From NCBI GenBank assembly GCA_009617715.1, contig VTFK01000088.1, positions 1 through 64,000 on the forward strand: 64,000 nt of DNA. Reading direction: 5' to 3'. The stretch comes from Plectrocnemia conspersa. Taxonomy: Eukaryota; Arthropoda; Insecta; Trichoptera; Polycentropodidae. Each line of letters opens with the position of its first letter. The first letter of the stretch is position 1. The translations under genes and the position numbers were made by a program. Below the pieces are notes generated by a model. It saw only the letters and a program-made list of their open reading frames with translations, searched no databases and was not told the DNA's origin. Shown piece by piece: positions 34,600 to 45,589 of this stretch.

Positions 34600-35689
34600 T
34601 TAAAATAGCCGAATAAGCAAATTGCGATCCGAAAATAAAACCGCACTAAGGCCAGACGGGTACCCACTCTTTGACAGTATCGATCGCCGCATTAGCCGTT
34701 GGCCTTAAGACTATTTTTAATAACCATAATCTATGTTTAGTGTACAACATTTAAATTTACTAGAAAAGAAAATACTAATTTTAAATTATAAAAAAATTAA
34801 GATACTTCTGCTATTTTTTTAGCGTCTTGAAATCATAATTTTAAATATAAATAAAAACGTCAGTTATTTGGATATAAAATTAGTTTTTTAAAAATATATT
34901 TTTTTTACAAAAAAATATATCACAGGTTTTTAGTAACTTTTTATTCTCTCCCCTCTTTGTCACAAGATTTCATTAAGGCAGACTCCTGTTATTTTCACAC
35001 CGTCACAATTCCGCTGACCCCCCTAAACCTGTGACATAATTTACGGAAGCCACCTTTAACCCTTAGACCGCCGACCGGTAAATTCTTAATTACTCGCTGT
35101 ACGCCATGCGTTTTTAGCGATATAATTTTTTTGCTACTTACTCTGTTTAACACATCATTACAGCCAAAATACTCAATTTTTATATTTTAAAATTATATAT
35201 GTATGATTAACATGATTTAAACATTCTAATTATATCAATAAACAAACATTTTTAGTCGTATTGTTGGAAATATAAAGTGAAGAAAACTAAATCAATTGGT
35301 CGGTCCGCGTGTTGGCTCGCGTGGACACACTTACACACACATGCACGCGCGCGGCACTATACAAGCGAACGACAAACAGGGTCATGCTCACACTGAGACA
35401 ATTTTAATATATAAATCTGCAACGCATTTTTTCTTCGTCTGACCTACGTTCTGTTATAAAAATTTACAAATCGACAAGGTTTCTTTGATGCATACAAAAT
35501 CACATATATCGTACACAAAAATAACCCTAATAACCAAACCGTTTGTTTTTGATCAATGGTGTTTGCAATTGGTTGTTGTTGAAATTTGTCATATTTCTTT
35601 ATATATAAAAATAATAAATAATAAAACTTGATAGCAAGATACGATGTTACAACTATATATAATTATATGTATAATTTATAATATATACA
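34600..35689. other. Intergenic, no gene seen
   Basis: AT-rich. TTAACCCTTAGACCGCCGACC at 35056 resembles the TTAA/CCCTT element starts at 13759 and 14671, without an opposite end. A run of cac/cgc-rich sequence at 35318-35360 (acacacttacacacacatgc) is a worn microsatellite. Confidence 0.4.
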
Positions 35690-36345
35690 TATTCTTCTTC
35701 TTCTTCCACGGCGCTACAACCGGTGATCGGTTTTGGCCTTTCCACCTAATTTCTTGTAGGGCTTCTAGATATATCTTGAGTTTTAGTATTTCTTCCGCTA
35801 TTGTTTGCAATTTTCCTGGTTGTAATATTGCACATTCCAGCTTCCAAAATTGAAGTCCATTCGTTTATCTAGATTTCGATCGTCTAGGTCAGTGGTCGGC
35901 AAACTTATTAGCCAAAGAGCCAAATATGTACATTACAACGATTAAAAAAAATTGAGAGCCAAATCTATTTATTAATTTAGCAAACCTTTATTATAATTTT
36001 CCAAATCAACACAAAGACGTTCGAATTTAGAGCTCCATATTTCCTTGTTTTTTTAAATCTGGTGCGAATGCCCGTGGATATTTGTGCCAGAGCCGCACTT
36101 AAGGGGCCAAAGAGCCGCATGCGGCTCCGGAGCCGTACTTTGCCGACCTCTGGTCTAGGTCATTATGAATCGGGGCGGATTTATTATTTCTTTGTGATTT
36201 TTTCATAACTATTTGGATTTATCCACGTTGGTTGGTTTGCTCCATGATACAAACCCTCCTCCTTTATCCGGGCTTGGGACCGGCAAGAGTGCAACATATC
36301 TACGCTGGAATGGAAGCTTCAATTTTGGAAGCGGGAATATGTAAT
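35690..36345. repeat. Old dispersed repeat (LINE/SINE-like 3' piece), split by a hAT MITE
   Basis: The left part (35690-35889) opens with a ttc microsatellite and cacggcgctacaaccggtga. The right part (36153-36345) holds tcctttatccgggcttggga. Both blocks look like repeat sequence known from many insect genomes, but I cannot name the family from sequence alone. The two parts are joined once the inserted MITE and one copy of its 8-bp target are taken out. Confidence 0.45.
35890..36152. mobile_element. hAT-type MITE with perfect 8-bp target duplication
   Basis: The ends are cagtggtcggcaaa (35890) and tttgccgacctctg (ending 36152). GTCTAGGT flanks both sides (35882-35889 and 36153-36160). Inside are 'agagcc' repeats and the 16-base palindrome gagccgcatgcggctc near the right end. 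It is 263 bases and non-coding. Perfect target copies and well-kept ends suggest a fairly recent insertion. Confidence 0.9.
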
Positions 36346-36394
36346 ATATATTACACACATACACATATATATACAATAAATAATAAACTTTTCG

Positions 36395-36436
36395 ACCATC
36401 GTGACGCATTGGGGTAACCTGTTAGGTCACGATGGT
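36395..36436. other. 11-bp perfect hairpin
   Basis: accatcgtgac (36395-36405) and gtcacgatggt (36426-36436) pair perfectly around a 20-base loop. No gene end is near enough to call it a terminator. It may be the core of a small element. Confidence 0.5.
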
Positions 36437-36439
36437 ATT

Positions 36440-37540
36440 AATTTAATGTAAATAAATAAACATATTACAAATAAATTATAAAATAATAGAACAAGTAAAA
36501 TAAAATGATTCTACGACAAGGAATCGTTTTTGTTATTATTATTATTATTTAATATTTACTAAGAGTTAATATTGATATTTTATTAATTATATCTTATTTA
36601 TATTTATTAATAAGTATTTAATAGTAATTATTATTATTATTATTTAAAAATTACAAACAATAAAAACCAATCACAAAAACAGCTGACAATATTAAAACAG
36701 TCGAAATAACGTATAAATATATTCACAAGTATTTACAAATCACAATCACCATTGCAATATTGATGACATAATTTAATTTTGATTCATAAATTAAAGTATA
36801 AAAAAACGAATTTCCGCGATGCGTTTGTGCTAACCCTAAAAGTGGCCTAAAGAGCACGATCGAAACCGCGCGCGAAATACAAACGACTAAAATTAAGGCG
36901 TGACTTTATAATTATATATACCACTGTTTCATCGCAAATTCTATAAATAAAATCACTGAAATCGTTTACTAGAAACTCAAACTGATTTTTAAAACATATA
37001 TTGCCAACTTTTACCTTTCCGTTTCTTTAAAAAACGAAGGTTTTAACGAGCGCATCATATCATGCGCTTGGCGTTAGACAGTAGATTTACTTGCGCATGA
37101 TATCATGCGCTTGGCGTTGAAAGGAATAACGTCAAAATGGTATTTTTTAATAACTTGTTAATTAAAGCTTGTGCATATCTTTCAAAGACGAAAAATACAA
37201 TGGTAGCGGTATTAGCATTACATGACGCAGGGCCAGTCTGAGAATGCTCAGCGCCCCGTGCTCTAATAAACAAATATAACTTGTTTAAAAATTATCTTGA
37301 TGTTTTTATTGGGGTGGTCAACCTGAGAGAGCTAAAAAATTATCGTCACGGCAAATCGGCTCGCATAACCCTGGCCGGCCGGCCTTGACACAACGAATCA
37401 ACAGTCGCTTCTAGTTTGCTTAATGTAATCATTTATTTTTCCCTCAAAACGGGACATTTATTAATATTTAGCCAACAGTATGTGTATTCAAGCAAATGCG
37501 TATTTTTTCACAGTTTTTATTTAATACTGTAGCGCATGTA
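36440..37540. other. Intergenic with a short duplicated palindrome
   Basis: AT-rich with (att)n runs at 36530-36660. No gene. At 37050-37067 and 37093-37110 the unit gcgcat(c/g)atatcatgcgcttggcgtt occurs twice, 43 bases apart; the second is a perfect 18-base palindrome. Near 37228 a cagggcc start resembles hAT ends, but no partner end was found. Confidence 0.45.
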
Positions 37541-37843
37541 GGTTATGATGGCTATTTAATAAAACGACCTTTTTTGGAGAGCTGGCGGCGATGCTGCATG
37601 TTAATCCTCGGCCATGGCGAAAGAAATTGAATGTTGCCAGTTGTTAAGAACACCCGCTTCTCAAGTTGAGCGGTGGTGTGGCAGCATTGAGAACTGTCAG
37701 AACGCTGCCACAATACTTGAGGCTTGGCCTCACAGCAAGCGGTCTGCCGCGGCGGGAAGTGATATGGAGACGTCGATACCTTATGTGAGTGATCCATAGT
37801 AGTGCATTTTCAAAATAATTTGTGTTTCATATTGCTATTGAGT

Positions 37844-38070
37844 ATGAGCTCAGATGAAAAACAACCCCTGCTGTTAGCTTTGCAAAACAGAAAGAAAAAA
37901 ATACGATGTTGGGTGCATGAAATCAATAAGAAAAGAAAGCAATTGGGTGAATACCACCGATTATATATCGAACTAGAGTCACATGAAGATAGATTTTTCA
38001 AGTTTATTCGTATGAATAATTCAATTTCGTCAATCATTTTAAAGAATTCTGCCAGACTCCGGTTGTACAA
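37844..38070 (+). pseudogene. PIF/Harbinger transposase, N-terminal fragment
   Basis: ATG at 37844 opens a frame with RKKKIRCWVHEINKKRKQLG, then EYHRLYIELESHEDRFFKFI. This is the typical start of Harbinger/HARBI1 transposases. The expected downstream helix-turn-helix and DDE parts are not on this strand; they lie at 39530-38704 on the minus strand. The fragment ends at a hairpin around 38060-38095 (actccg...cggagt). Confidence 0.6.
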
Positions 38071-38125
38071 AAGTCGGAGTCGTGTTTTTTTACAGCCCTG
38101 GTTTTTTATAGTGACCGCTTAAAAA

Positions 38126-40290
38126 TGAGTGACGAAATTGAATTATTTATCGAAAGTGTACGTAAATACTCATATTTATTTTACTGTTTCCATAAACATT
38201 ATAAAAATATTTAAAAAAGCGTGGAAATAAGGTAGCCAAAGAATTTAATGTGACAAGTAAGTGTTTGTGTTCTTTTTACATATACACTCATCCCTCGATT
38301 TATTTATGCGGTCAGAAAAAAACAACATTTTTTTTAAATCAAACATATTTTGTGGCAGGTGTCACACAAACGCGTATGTTGCATCAGATTACTCCCACTT
38401 CTAGGACCAAACGTCTGTAATGCTAGGCGTATCTCTCGCACCCAATACATTTCTATGCGTTGTCTCTCTTTTCTCGCTATATAATTATGCGCATAACTAT
38501 GAACATGTTATAAATTTATGTCGAGGTATTAAATCTATTTCTTAATAAAATTCTCTTTTTTTATGCAGATATATGTGTATCAGTGGCGTGCCGTCCATAG
38601 ATGCGGTAGATTCAAAACGCCACCAGCATGAACGGTTGATGGCGAGCGACTCAGTCGATCACGCGATCGTGTTTATAGTCGATCAACCGTTCATGTGCTA
38701 TTTTATGTTGCGTTGTTTCTTCTTTCAAAGTAATCAGCAAAACGTTCGCGAACTTGAATTGCAGCATTGGTAGGCTTTCGATTTGTTAATTCACTTCGCA
38801 CAAATGCGCGTATAAGCCCGTCCTCTTCTTGAGTTTCTGCGACTACCGACTATTGTTAACCATGAGGTAATTTTGCAAACAGCAAGCTGCTTTTACAATA
38901 TGATCCGCAGTTTCAATATTTGCCTCTATAGGCCTTATAAATATCCCCCATTTCATTGGCAATATACCAAAAGCATTCTCCACTACACGAGGTGCTCGGC
39001 TGAGATTCATATTGAATTCTTGATTACTCCATGCTTAGGATATGGTCTCATTAAATAAGTTTCAAGTGCAAAGCCTTCATCACCAACCAAAACATAAGGG
39101 TACCGGAGTGCCTGTACCCGGTAGTGGCTTCGGCGGTAGAATAGTTTTCCCATCAATGTAATCTCAGAATAAAGCTGAATTTTCAAAAATACCGCTGTCA
39201 CTGTGACGTCCGTAACTTCCTATATCAACCACAATAAACTTATAGTATGGATCAACTACTGCTAGAAGAAAGAGCGAAAAATAATTTTTGTAACAGAAAA
39301 ACTGCGACTACTTGAAATCCAATGCAGTTCAATGCAGTTTGAAATCCTTCCTCAGCTCTATTCCATAAATCTGAAGTAGTTTTGGCTAAATATATTGGTT
39401 GTAGAATATTCCAAATTTCTTGGCACACTTCATTCACAATATTGGCGACGGTAGAACGTCCCAACCGAAAAGAGAAAGCAATCGTCTGATAGGTGTCGCC
39501 TGTAGCCAAATATCTAAAAAAATGTTTTATAAATTAAAATTTAGTTACTATATGGATTCTTCAAATAAGAAATAATTAAAATTTGTTTCAGATGATGCAG
39601 CGAAAGCAAAATGGAAAAATTTAAGGGACTCCTATATGAGGTTCAAAAAGAGCATAAAAGGTGAAACAGGGCAGGCCAAAAAATATTCCATGTGGCCATG
39701 GAGTAGACATGTGTCATTACTAGATACGACACTTCAATATCGTCCCCAGAGTAGTAATATAACAGATTGTACAATAGAAATTAAAGATGAAAGCCTATCG
39801 TCACAGCCTTCGTCGCCTATGGTGAACAGTAATGATGAATCGAATCAGTACCATTCCTCGCTTGAAATGCGACCTCCAACTACACCGAAGAGGAAAGTTG
39901 AGCATTTCTTCAGGCTCAGAGGTTGACAAGGTTATTAACTATTTACACAGCAAAAAATCAAAGGATAAACAGATTGACGAGGTAGATCACTTGTTTCTCA
40001 GTTACGCTGCAACTTTTAAAACATTCAGTCCAAAAACTCAAGCAAAGTTAAAATTGAAACTTGCTGCGCTCTTCTCGGAAATAGAACTGAATGAGATTCT
40101 AGAACAAGAGGTACCACGAACGACATCGCCAGCATCAACAACTTCAAGTGGATATAACATACAGGGCTTGATGATTTTCAACTACGCTGAAATACCACAG
40201 GATTATAGCAGCACTGAGCCACCTTTGACTAGTAACAGTACATTTAATTTTGCGAGTGATGTATTGCAAAATTTTAATATTAATAATTAA
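38126..40290 (+). pseudogene. MADF-BESS protein of a Harbinger element, broken
   Basis: Second gene of a PIF/Harbinger-type element, thought to help the transposase bind DNA. Exon 1 starts MSDEIELFIESV (38126), has a frame break near 38205, and ends KRGNKVAKEFNVT at a good donor (A/GTAAGTG, about 38257). Exon 2 begins at 39593 (ttcag/AT) with NDAAKAKWKNLRDSYMRFKK, the second half of the MADF domain. It shifts frame once near 39895-39915 (after TTPKRK) and resumes with SSGSEVDKVINYL. The BESS motif follows (DEVDHLFLSYAATFKTFS) and the frame stops at 40290. Two frame breaks mark it as dead. The antisense transposase lies inside its intron. Confidence 0.7.
38704..39530 (-). pseudogene. PIF/Harbinger transposase (HARBI1-like), DDE part, broken
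   Basis: Starts after an acceptor-like tttttttag (39523-39515) with YLATGDTYQTIAFSFRLGRS (helix-turn-helix). Then come VVDPYYKFIVVDIGSYGRHSD, a stop within the next stretch, VLVGDEGFALETYLMRPYP, a frame break, and NLSRAPRVVENAFGIL. It ends IQVRERFADYFERRN with a stop at 38706-38704. Acidic residues of the DDE catalytic set are visible in the VDIGS, GDEGF and VENAFG blocks. The N-terminal exon is missing on this strand; a suitable piece lies at 37844-38070 on the opposite strand. Confidence 0.75.
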
Positions 40291-40299
40291 TAATGATTT

Positions 40300-42879
40300 T
40301 ATTGAATTACAATTTCATAATTTGTAATTTTGTTATCTATTCCTTTTTTCTTAATAAACATTTTTGTACCATATTTTTATAAATATATGTTTTATTATTT
40401 ACCTTAGACAAATGGTTAGTCTTTCTCTAGCTCTATACCCTAAATTTAAAAGAAAATGGTCAGTAAAAAAATTTAAATATCTAGTGACTCTTGAAAATAA
40501 AGACAATGGTATGAATTATTACTATATAAATTTTAAAACAATACATAAAAAAAATATCTAAATTACGAAATATAAGATAAAATTAACGAATAAAAATGTC
40601 TTTACAAAAGCTTTTGATTTTATTTTAGCCAAATTATACCTATCCAAAATATTTTTTGGTAAATAATATCGTAAAAACATTGTAAATATCTCTTGCTTTT
40701 TATTTTAGTTAATTTTTCTTTTTCTAATCTACAGTAAAATAGCATACAATAAGGCAATATGTTATAGAGTATAATTTATACCATGTAAATATAGGGTATA
40801 CGATACGGCACAAAGAGTTCATTACGGTAAATTTATAACCACAGCGTTTATATAAAGAAACATTTACTATCATAAAAAATATAAATAAATCAAACAATTT
40901 ATTAATATGCAGTGTGACACTGTTTTTTGTCAACTAAAAACTTCAGGTTTGGAGTAAAATGAGATAAATTTATTCTTAGATCCGGTTCAACTTCTAAAAC
41001 TAGTTTTGAAAAGCCTGTTTCGCACTTATGACAAATGGCATTAGACATGTTATGCGCATCATTTCCTGCTAAAACTGGATACTTTTGATGAGAAAACAGT
41101 TAATGACATTCTGACGAACATGTTGAGTGCCCTATATTATACAACAGTTCGATTATTGACTCAATATCTAAATTCGACAAGCCTGCCCCAGATTGTACGT
41201 TCACTGTAAAATAGTTCCTTGTCCAATCATATGGTACTTATGTTATACTTTTTTGTAACATCGTAAAATGTTTCCCTACAACGGGACCGTAAATTGAGTT
41301 TTTTCGTTGCAGCTTCCACATGATCTTACACTTTAAATACAGCAAATATTGCATCTTTAGCCACTGAGAAAGTTGGTCAAAGAATACAAAAACTTTATTA
41401 CAGGTCGTTTTAATACAACCTCCTTAATAGCCATTGCACCTCGCGATGTAAAATAATATGTTCTCTCCATTATTTTGCACAACGTAGAAAATATTATTGA
41501 ATTTAGTGGATAGAAGGTTATTTTATAGTTTCTTAGGTGACATGGCCTTTTTTCTTTTCATCCATAATTTTGGAAACGCTGAATTAACCTATCGAATATT
41601 AGGACATCAAACGTAAAGTAGTTCAACCAGTCGTCATAATCAATTTTTAATGAAAAGTTTTTTATACACGTGTTGATACGTACGTAAAAGCTATTACTGT
41701 AATGTTTTTATAGTATTTACATTAGATGTTTATATTATGTATGATATTATATTACAGTGTATTAAAATTCGTAAGAAATGTTATCATAATATATCATTAG
41801 AGGTTTTAACAGAGCAACAACAATGTATATTATCATTATAAGCATTAAAACAATTTTAGCAACATAAATCATTTTTATTAGTTTCTTTCTCTTTGATCTT
41901 CAAAAACAGTGTTATGTATATTCTAAATAGGACGTTATAACCAGAACCATTTCTAGGAGAATATAGTCATAGATATATCGATTTAAGTAAAATTATTAAA
42001 TTAGTAGAACACATGCTTCTAATATAGAATTATGTTAGCGTTGTTGCAGAGCATTTCGTACATTTTAAATTCGCAAAAAAAATCATATTAAGATTGTTAA
42101 CAACATAAACAAAAAAACACAATTATCTCTGAACAGTAAATGACGCTTCTGAACTGATTTCGCAAACAGTGTAATTTTTCGACGTTGGCATTTAATCTAC
42201 TAAAATAATTATGTCTAGATATAAATATTCGGTAGCTACAAAAATCTCAAACTGTAGTACGCCAATATTGGAATGAGCGAACGATCGTAACTCTATATAT
42301 TCAGATAACTACAAGCACACAATGCACTTTTACTGGTATGTACTAAAAGGTTGGTAAAGATCTTATCTAAATACAGTACAAATAATATAATGAAATGTAT
42401 ACAAGATGTATTTGCTATTCCGCATCTCGTCATATAATAATTGTAATATAGCAAAATTGTTTTTGCAACATTGTTGCTAGATTATTCCGTGTCAAATAGT
42501 GGTGCAAAGGGAAGGACCAAGACAGGAACACACATGAAGTGATTGTTTACAATGTAAACATTTACATCATTGATAATTTCGTAATATATAAAAAAATATA
42601 TCTACGCTTAAAATATTTATGAACTACATTATATTACAAAACAAAATAGAAAGATTCTGTGACTAAATTTAATTATGAAGCGCTATTCTAATGATTTCAT
42701 CTTACTCCGTAAAAATGTATATTAATAGCTTTTTAATATCCTCTACGCTACCCACACCTAGTTATTATATTATTACGAAATTAAAGGATGATAATTTAAT
42801 ATCTTGTCGTTACGTTCTTATAAAAAATAAGAAGTTATGAAGTGTTGTTGCGTGTTGTTGCTAAAACACACCTTTACTC
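40300..42879. other. Intergenic, unrecognised worn element at 40930-41600
   Basis: No gene supported. On the minus strand 41600-40930 has short protein-like stretches (KFNNIFYVVQNNGENILFYI, NAICHKCETGFSKLVLEVEP) in different frames. They look like a decayed mobile element, but I cannot place the family. The rest is AT-rich. Confidence 0.35.
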
Positions 42880-43612
42880 CTGGAGCAGGTACAATATCAA
42901 TTCATCAATATACTTAGCGCTCACTGTTGACATTTAGTCCGACTTTCGTCATTTTTAAAAAAAAGTAAGCCCCAATGACGCCGTCTAACCACAATACACC
43001 AACCAGTCCCCTTTTTAGCGCATATAATTCTCTCGTGAATCACATTATAATTTACCTCGCTTTATTTGCGGCATATTTGCTTATTAATATAACCAGAGAG
43101 GTGGAAATGTGCCTCGTCAGAGAAAAAGATTTTCTTTGAAAAATCAGCATCAACTTCCTGCTGCTCTAGCACCCAATTCATTGTCCATTGTCTCTTAGCT
43201 TCAGTTATTGTGTTATATATATAGCCATAAGAAAAGCATAAAAAATCAAAATACCGACGAATCGACAATATCGAGTCTTCGGCCACACTTTAACATACAG
43301 CAGAAATATTCTCAACTGAACGAGCGCCACAATGAAGCACAGGCCTTACCCTATCTTCAACGCTTCCATTCTCTTCGATTTTTCACTACGTTGGGAATCG
43401 TTTGCTCAGTAGGATGATGAAATTTTTCCGTAAATTTCGATACACAGTACGGAAGTGTTATTTCTATAGAACAATTGAACAATTTTAAAGCGTTAAGCGA
43501 TCCATTTCGTAATAAATACTAACATTTGACACCTTTAACACACGTGATTATTGACAGCTATCTGATTTACAGTCATATCAACATAGGAAACTCGAATTAG
43601 ATCAACCTGTAT
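42880..43612 (-). mobile_element. Dead mariner-like element
   Basis: The minus strand carries RQWTMNWVLEQQEVDADFSK followed by KIFFSDEAHFHLSGYINKQ (43190-43070), the mariner catalytic core around the first Asp pair. Upstream sequence up to the end near 43612 (ggttgatctaattcgagttt) matches the element end at 58345-58520 (taatcacg/tgattattgacag, ctgatttacagt). Frames are broken. Confidence 0.7.
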
Positions 43613-44400
43613 ATAATAGTATTAATATATTTCACAATTTTTTTAAAATTATATACATATATTTTGAACCATAAATACAATTCATAATATAGATTTGTAT
43701 AGTGAAGCTGGTAATAGTTATCTCCAAGTGCTAACCTTTTGACTTTAGATATAATATAGTTTGAATATAGATTACATTTAACCCAAAAATGGCACAAACT
43801 AATTAAAAAATTATATTTGGCAAAAATTGTTTTACTATTAAAATTTAATAATAATAGTCCTTGTTGTACAACAACAAACTTCAGTACAATAAAGCTTTAA
43901 TTTAATCGGTACAATAATTCGAGCACGGGCATATGCCTAATTATTGTTAAACATGAAGAAATATGAAATAAATAATTTAAACAATCGTTAAAGTGTTTCA
44001 CTGGTCCTTCGTTTTTCCTTAAGACGGTCTACCCACGAGAGTCAAGGTCGCACGACAATAAGAAAAGTGCAAATTTATCTTCGATGGGATAAATTAAATA
44101 GTGTATTTACTTAAAAGTAAATTGAATTTCCGGAATTATATTTCCAATATGCGATTACACCTTAATAAGACTTATTAAGCGATAGCTTATATGTTGATTA
44201 GGATATATGCCCAGTTTTTGTAATATGTATTAATCCATATTACTGGAAAATAGATTTTAGCTAATGATATTTATTAAAAAATTACAAGAACGACAATGAA
44301 ATTAATAACCATGATGCGGCTTAAGGCACCGTATATACGGGAAATCAATACTAAGCAATGAAATAATTCGGATTTATATGTAAACTTGGAAACTTTTACA
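43613..44400. other. Intergenic, no gene seen
   Basis: AT-rich sequence with no coding or repeat structure that I can support. Confidence 0.4.
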
Positions 44401-44409
44401 AAATATTAA

Positions 44410-45250
44410 AGAAAATATGGGATGCCAGATTAGTACACAAAAATATATTTTTAATATTGTCTTTAAAAATGTCTCCTGGGACTCTAAAATACATTATTGG
44501 CATATGCAGATGACATTAATATCACTGGCTCTTCCAACTTGGCAGCTGTGGAGGCGTTCCAGGAACTACAAAGCGCTGCAGAATCAATGGAACTACATGT
44601 AAATACAAATAAAACAATGTACATATATTATATATCAAAGGTAAAAGAATGTTTAAAACAAGACATTATCCGCTCCGATAGGGTTGATGATTTTTTTTAT
44701 CGTGAATCTTTTTCAGCTATCAATAATAAATATTATGTCGGCGTCAATTGACAAGAGACTAAATACAGTCAACGAGTGTTTTTTTCGTCTGCATAACAAA
44801 AAAGCGCCCGTATATCCAGAATAATTAAAATATGTCTATACAAGACTTGTGAGACTGGCATTGTATATGGGGTGAGGCGTTGATACTGAGCACCAGCAAC
44901 TCTTAGCGGTTTCAGACTTTTAAGCGAAAGATATTTTTGAACCTACTTTAGAAGACAGTTCTTGGCGTCATCGGTACAATAATAAACTCTGCGAGTTGTA
45001 ATAGAAGTCTGACGACGTTAAGTATATTAAAATACATCGTAACATGTGCCCGCATGAACAACTATTTTACAACGTGAAGTGACTATTTTTTTATAAACCT
45101 AAGGCTAAGCGGAGCACAGGATAATTAAAGATCAATGGATAGTACAATTAAAGATCTCCATGCCTTAATATGTAAGATGGAAAATAATCTTAGGTGGGGC
45201 AGAGACCCGCCCTAGGCTGTAGAGCTACAACGATAATGATGATGACTAAG
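44410..45250 (+). mobile_element. 3' remnant of a non-LTR retrotransposon
   Basis: AYADDINITGSSNLAAVEAF (44500-44560) is the reverse transcriptase YADD box. It is followed, in broken frames, by INRRLNTVNECFFRLHNKKA (about 44745-44805) and the typical C-terminal region. The element ends near 45250 with gataatgatgatgac, the kind of short simple repeat often found at insect LINE 3' ends. It is plus strand, unlike the jockey piece at 30 kb. Confidence 0.7.
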
Positions 45251-45589
45251 AAACGAACGATTTTATACAACAAACAAATTTATATTCTTGTTAATTTATA
45301 TAACATTTTAAAAATATTTATAAACTACTATTTTTCTTAATTTTTACATGCGTGCAATATATACAACACTCCATGTGTAATTAAAATAATATGTTATGAT
45401 TTAACAAGTTAATTATGACTATCGTATTAAATATTGACCATTAATAACTCATAATTATCATTAGCGACAACTTAAAAGATTAGACACACACAAATGTAAG
45501 TAGGTATCCAAGTCTATATTACACGAGTCTTTCCCATTTTTCAATTTAATCGCGTATCAGCATTCGCACGCGCGATATCTTCTGCGAAA

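Noticed and set aside
37228..37375. hAT-type element starting cagggcc
   Set aside because: The presumed right end does not pair with the left end and no 8-bp duplication is found.
37614..37799. 61-codon plus-strand frame upstream of the Harbinger fragment
   Set aside because: No family resemblance; a competing minus-strand frame of similar length suggests chance.
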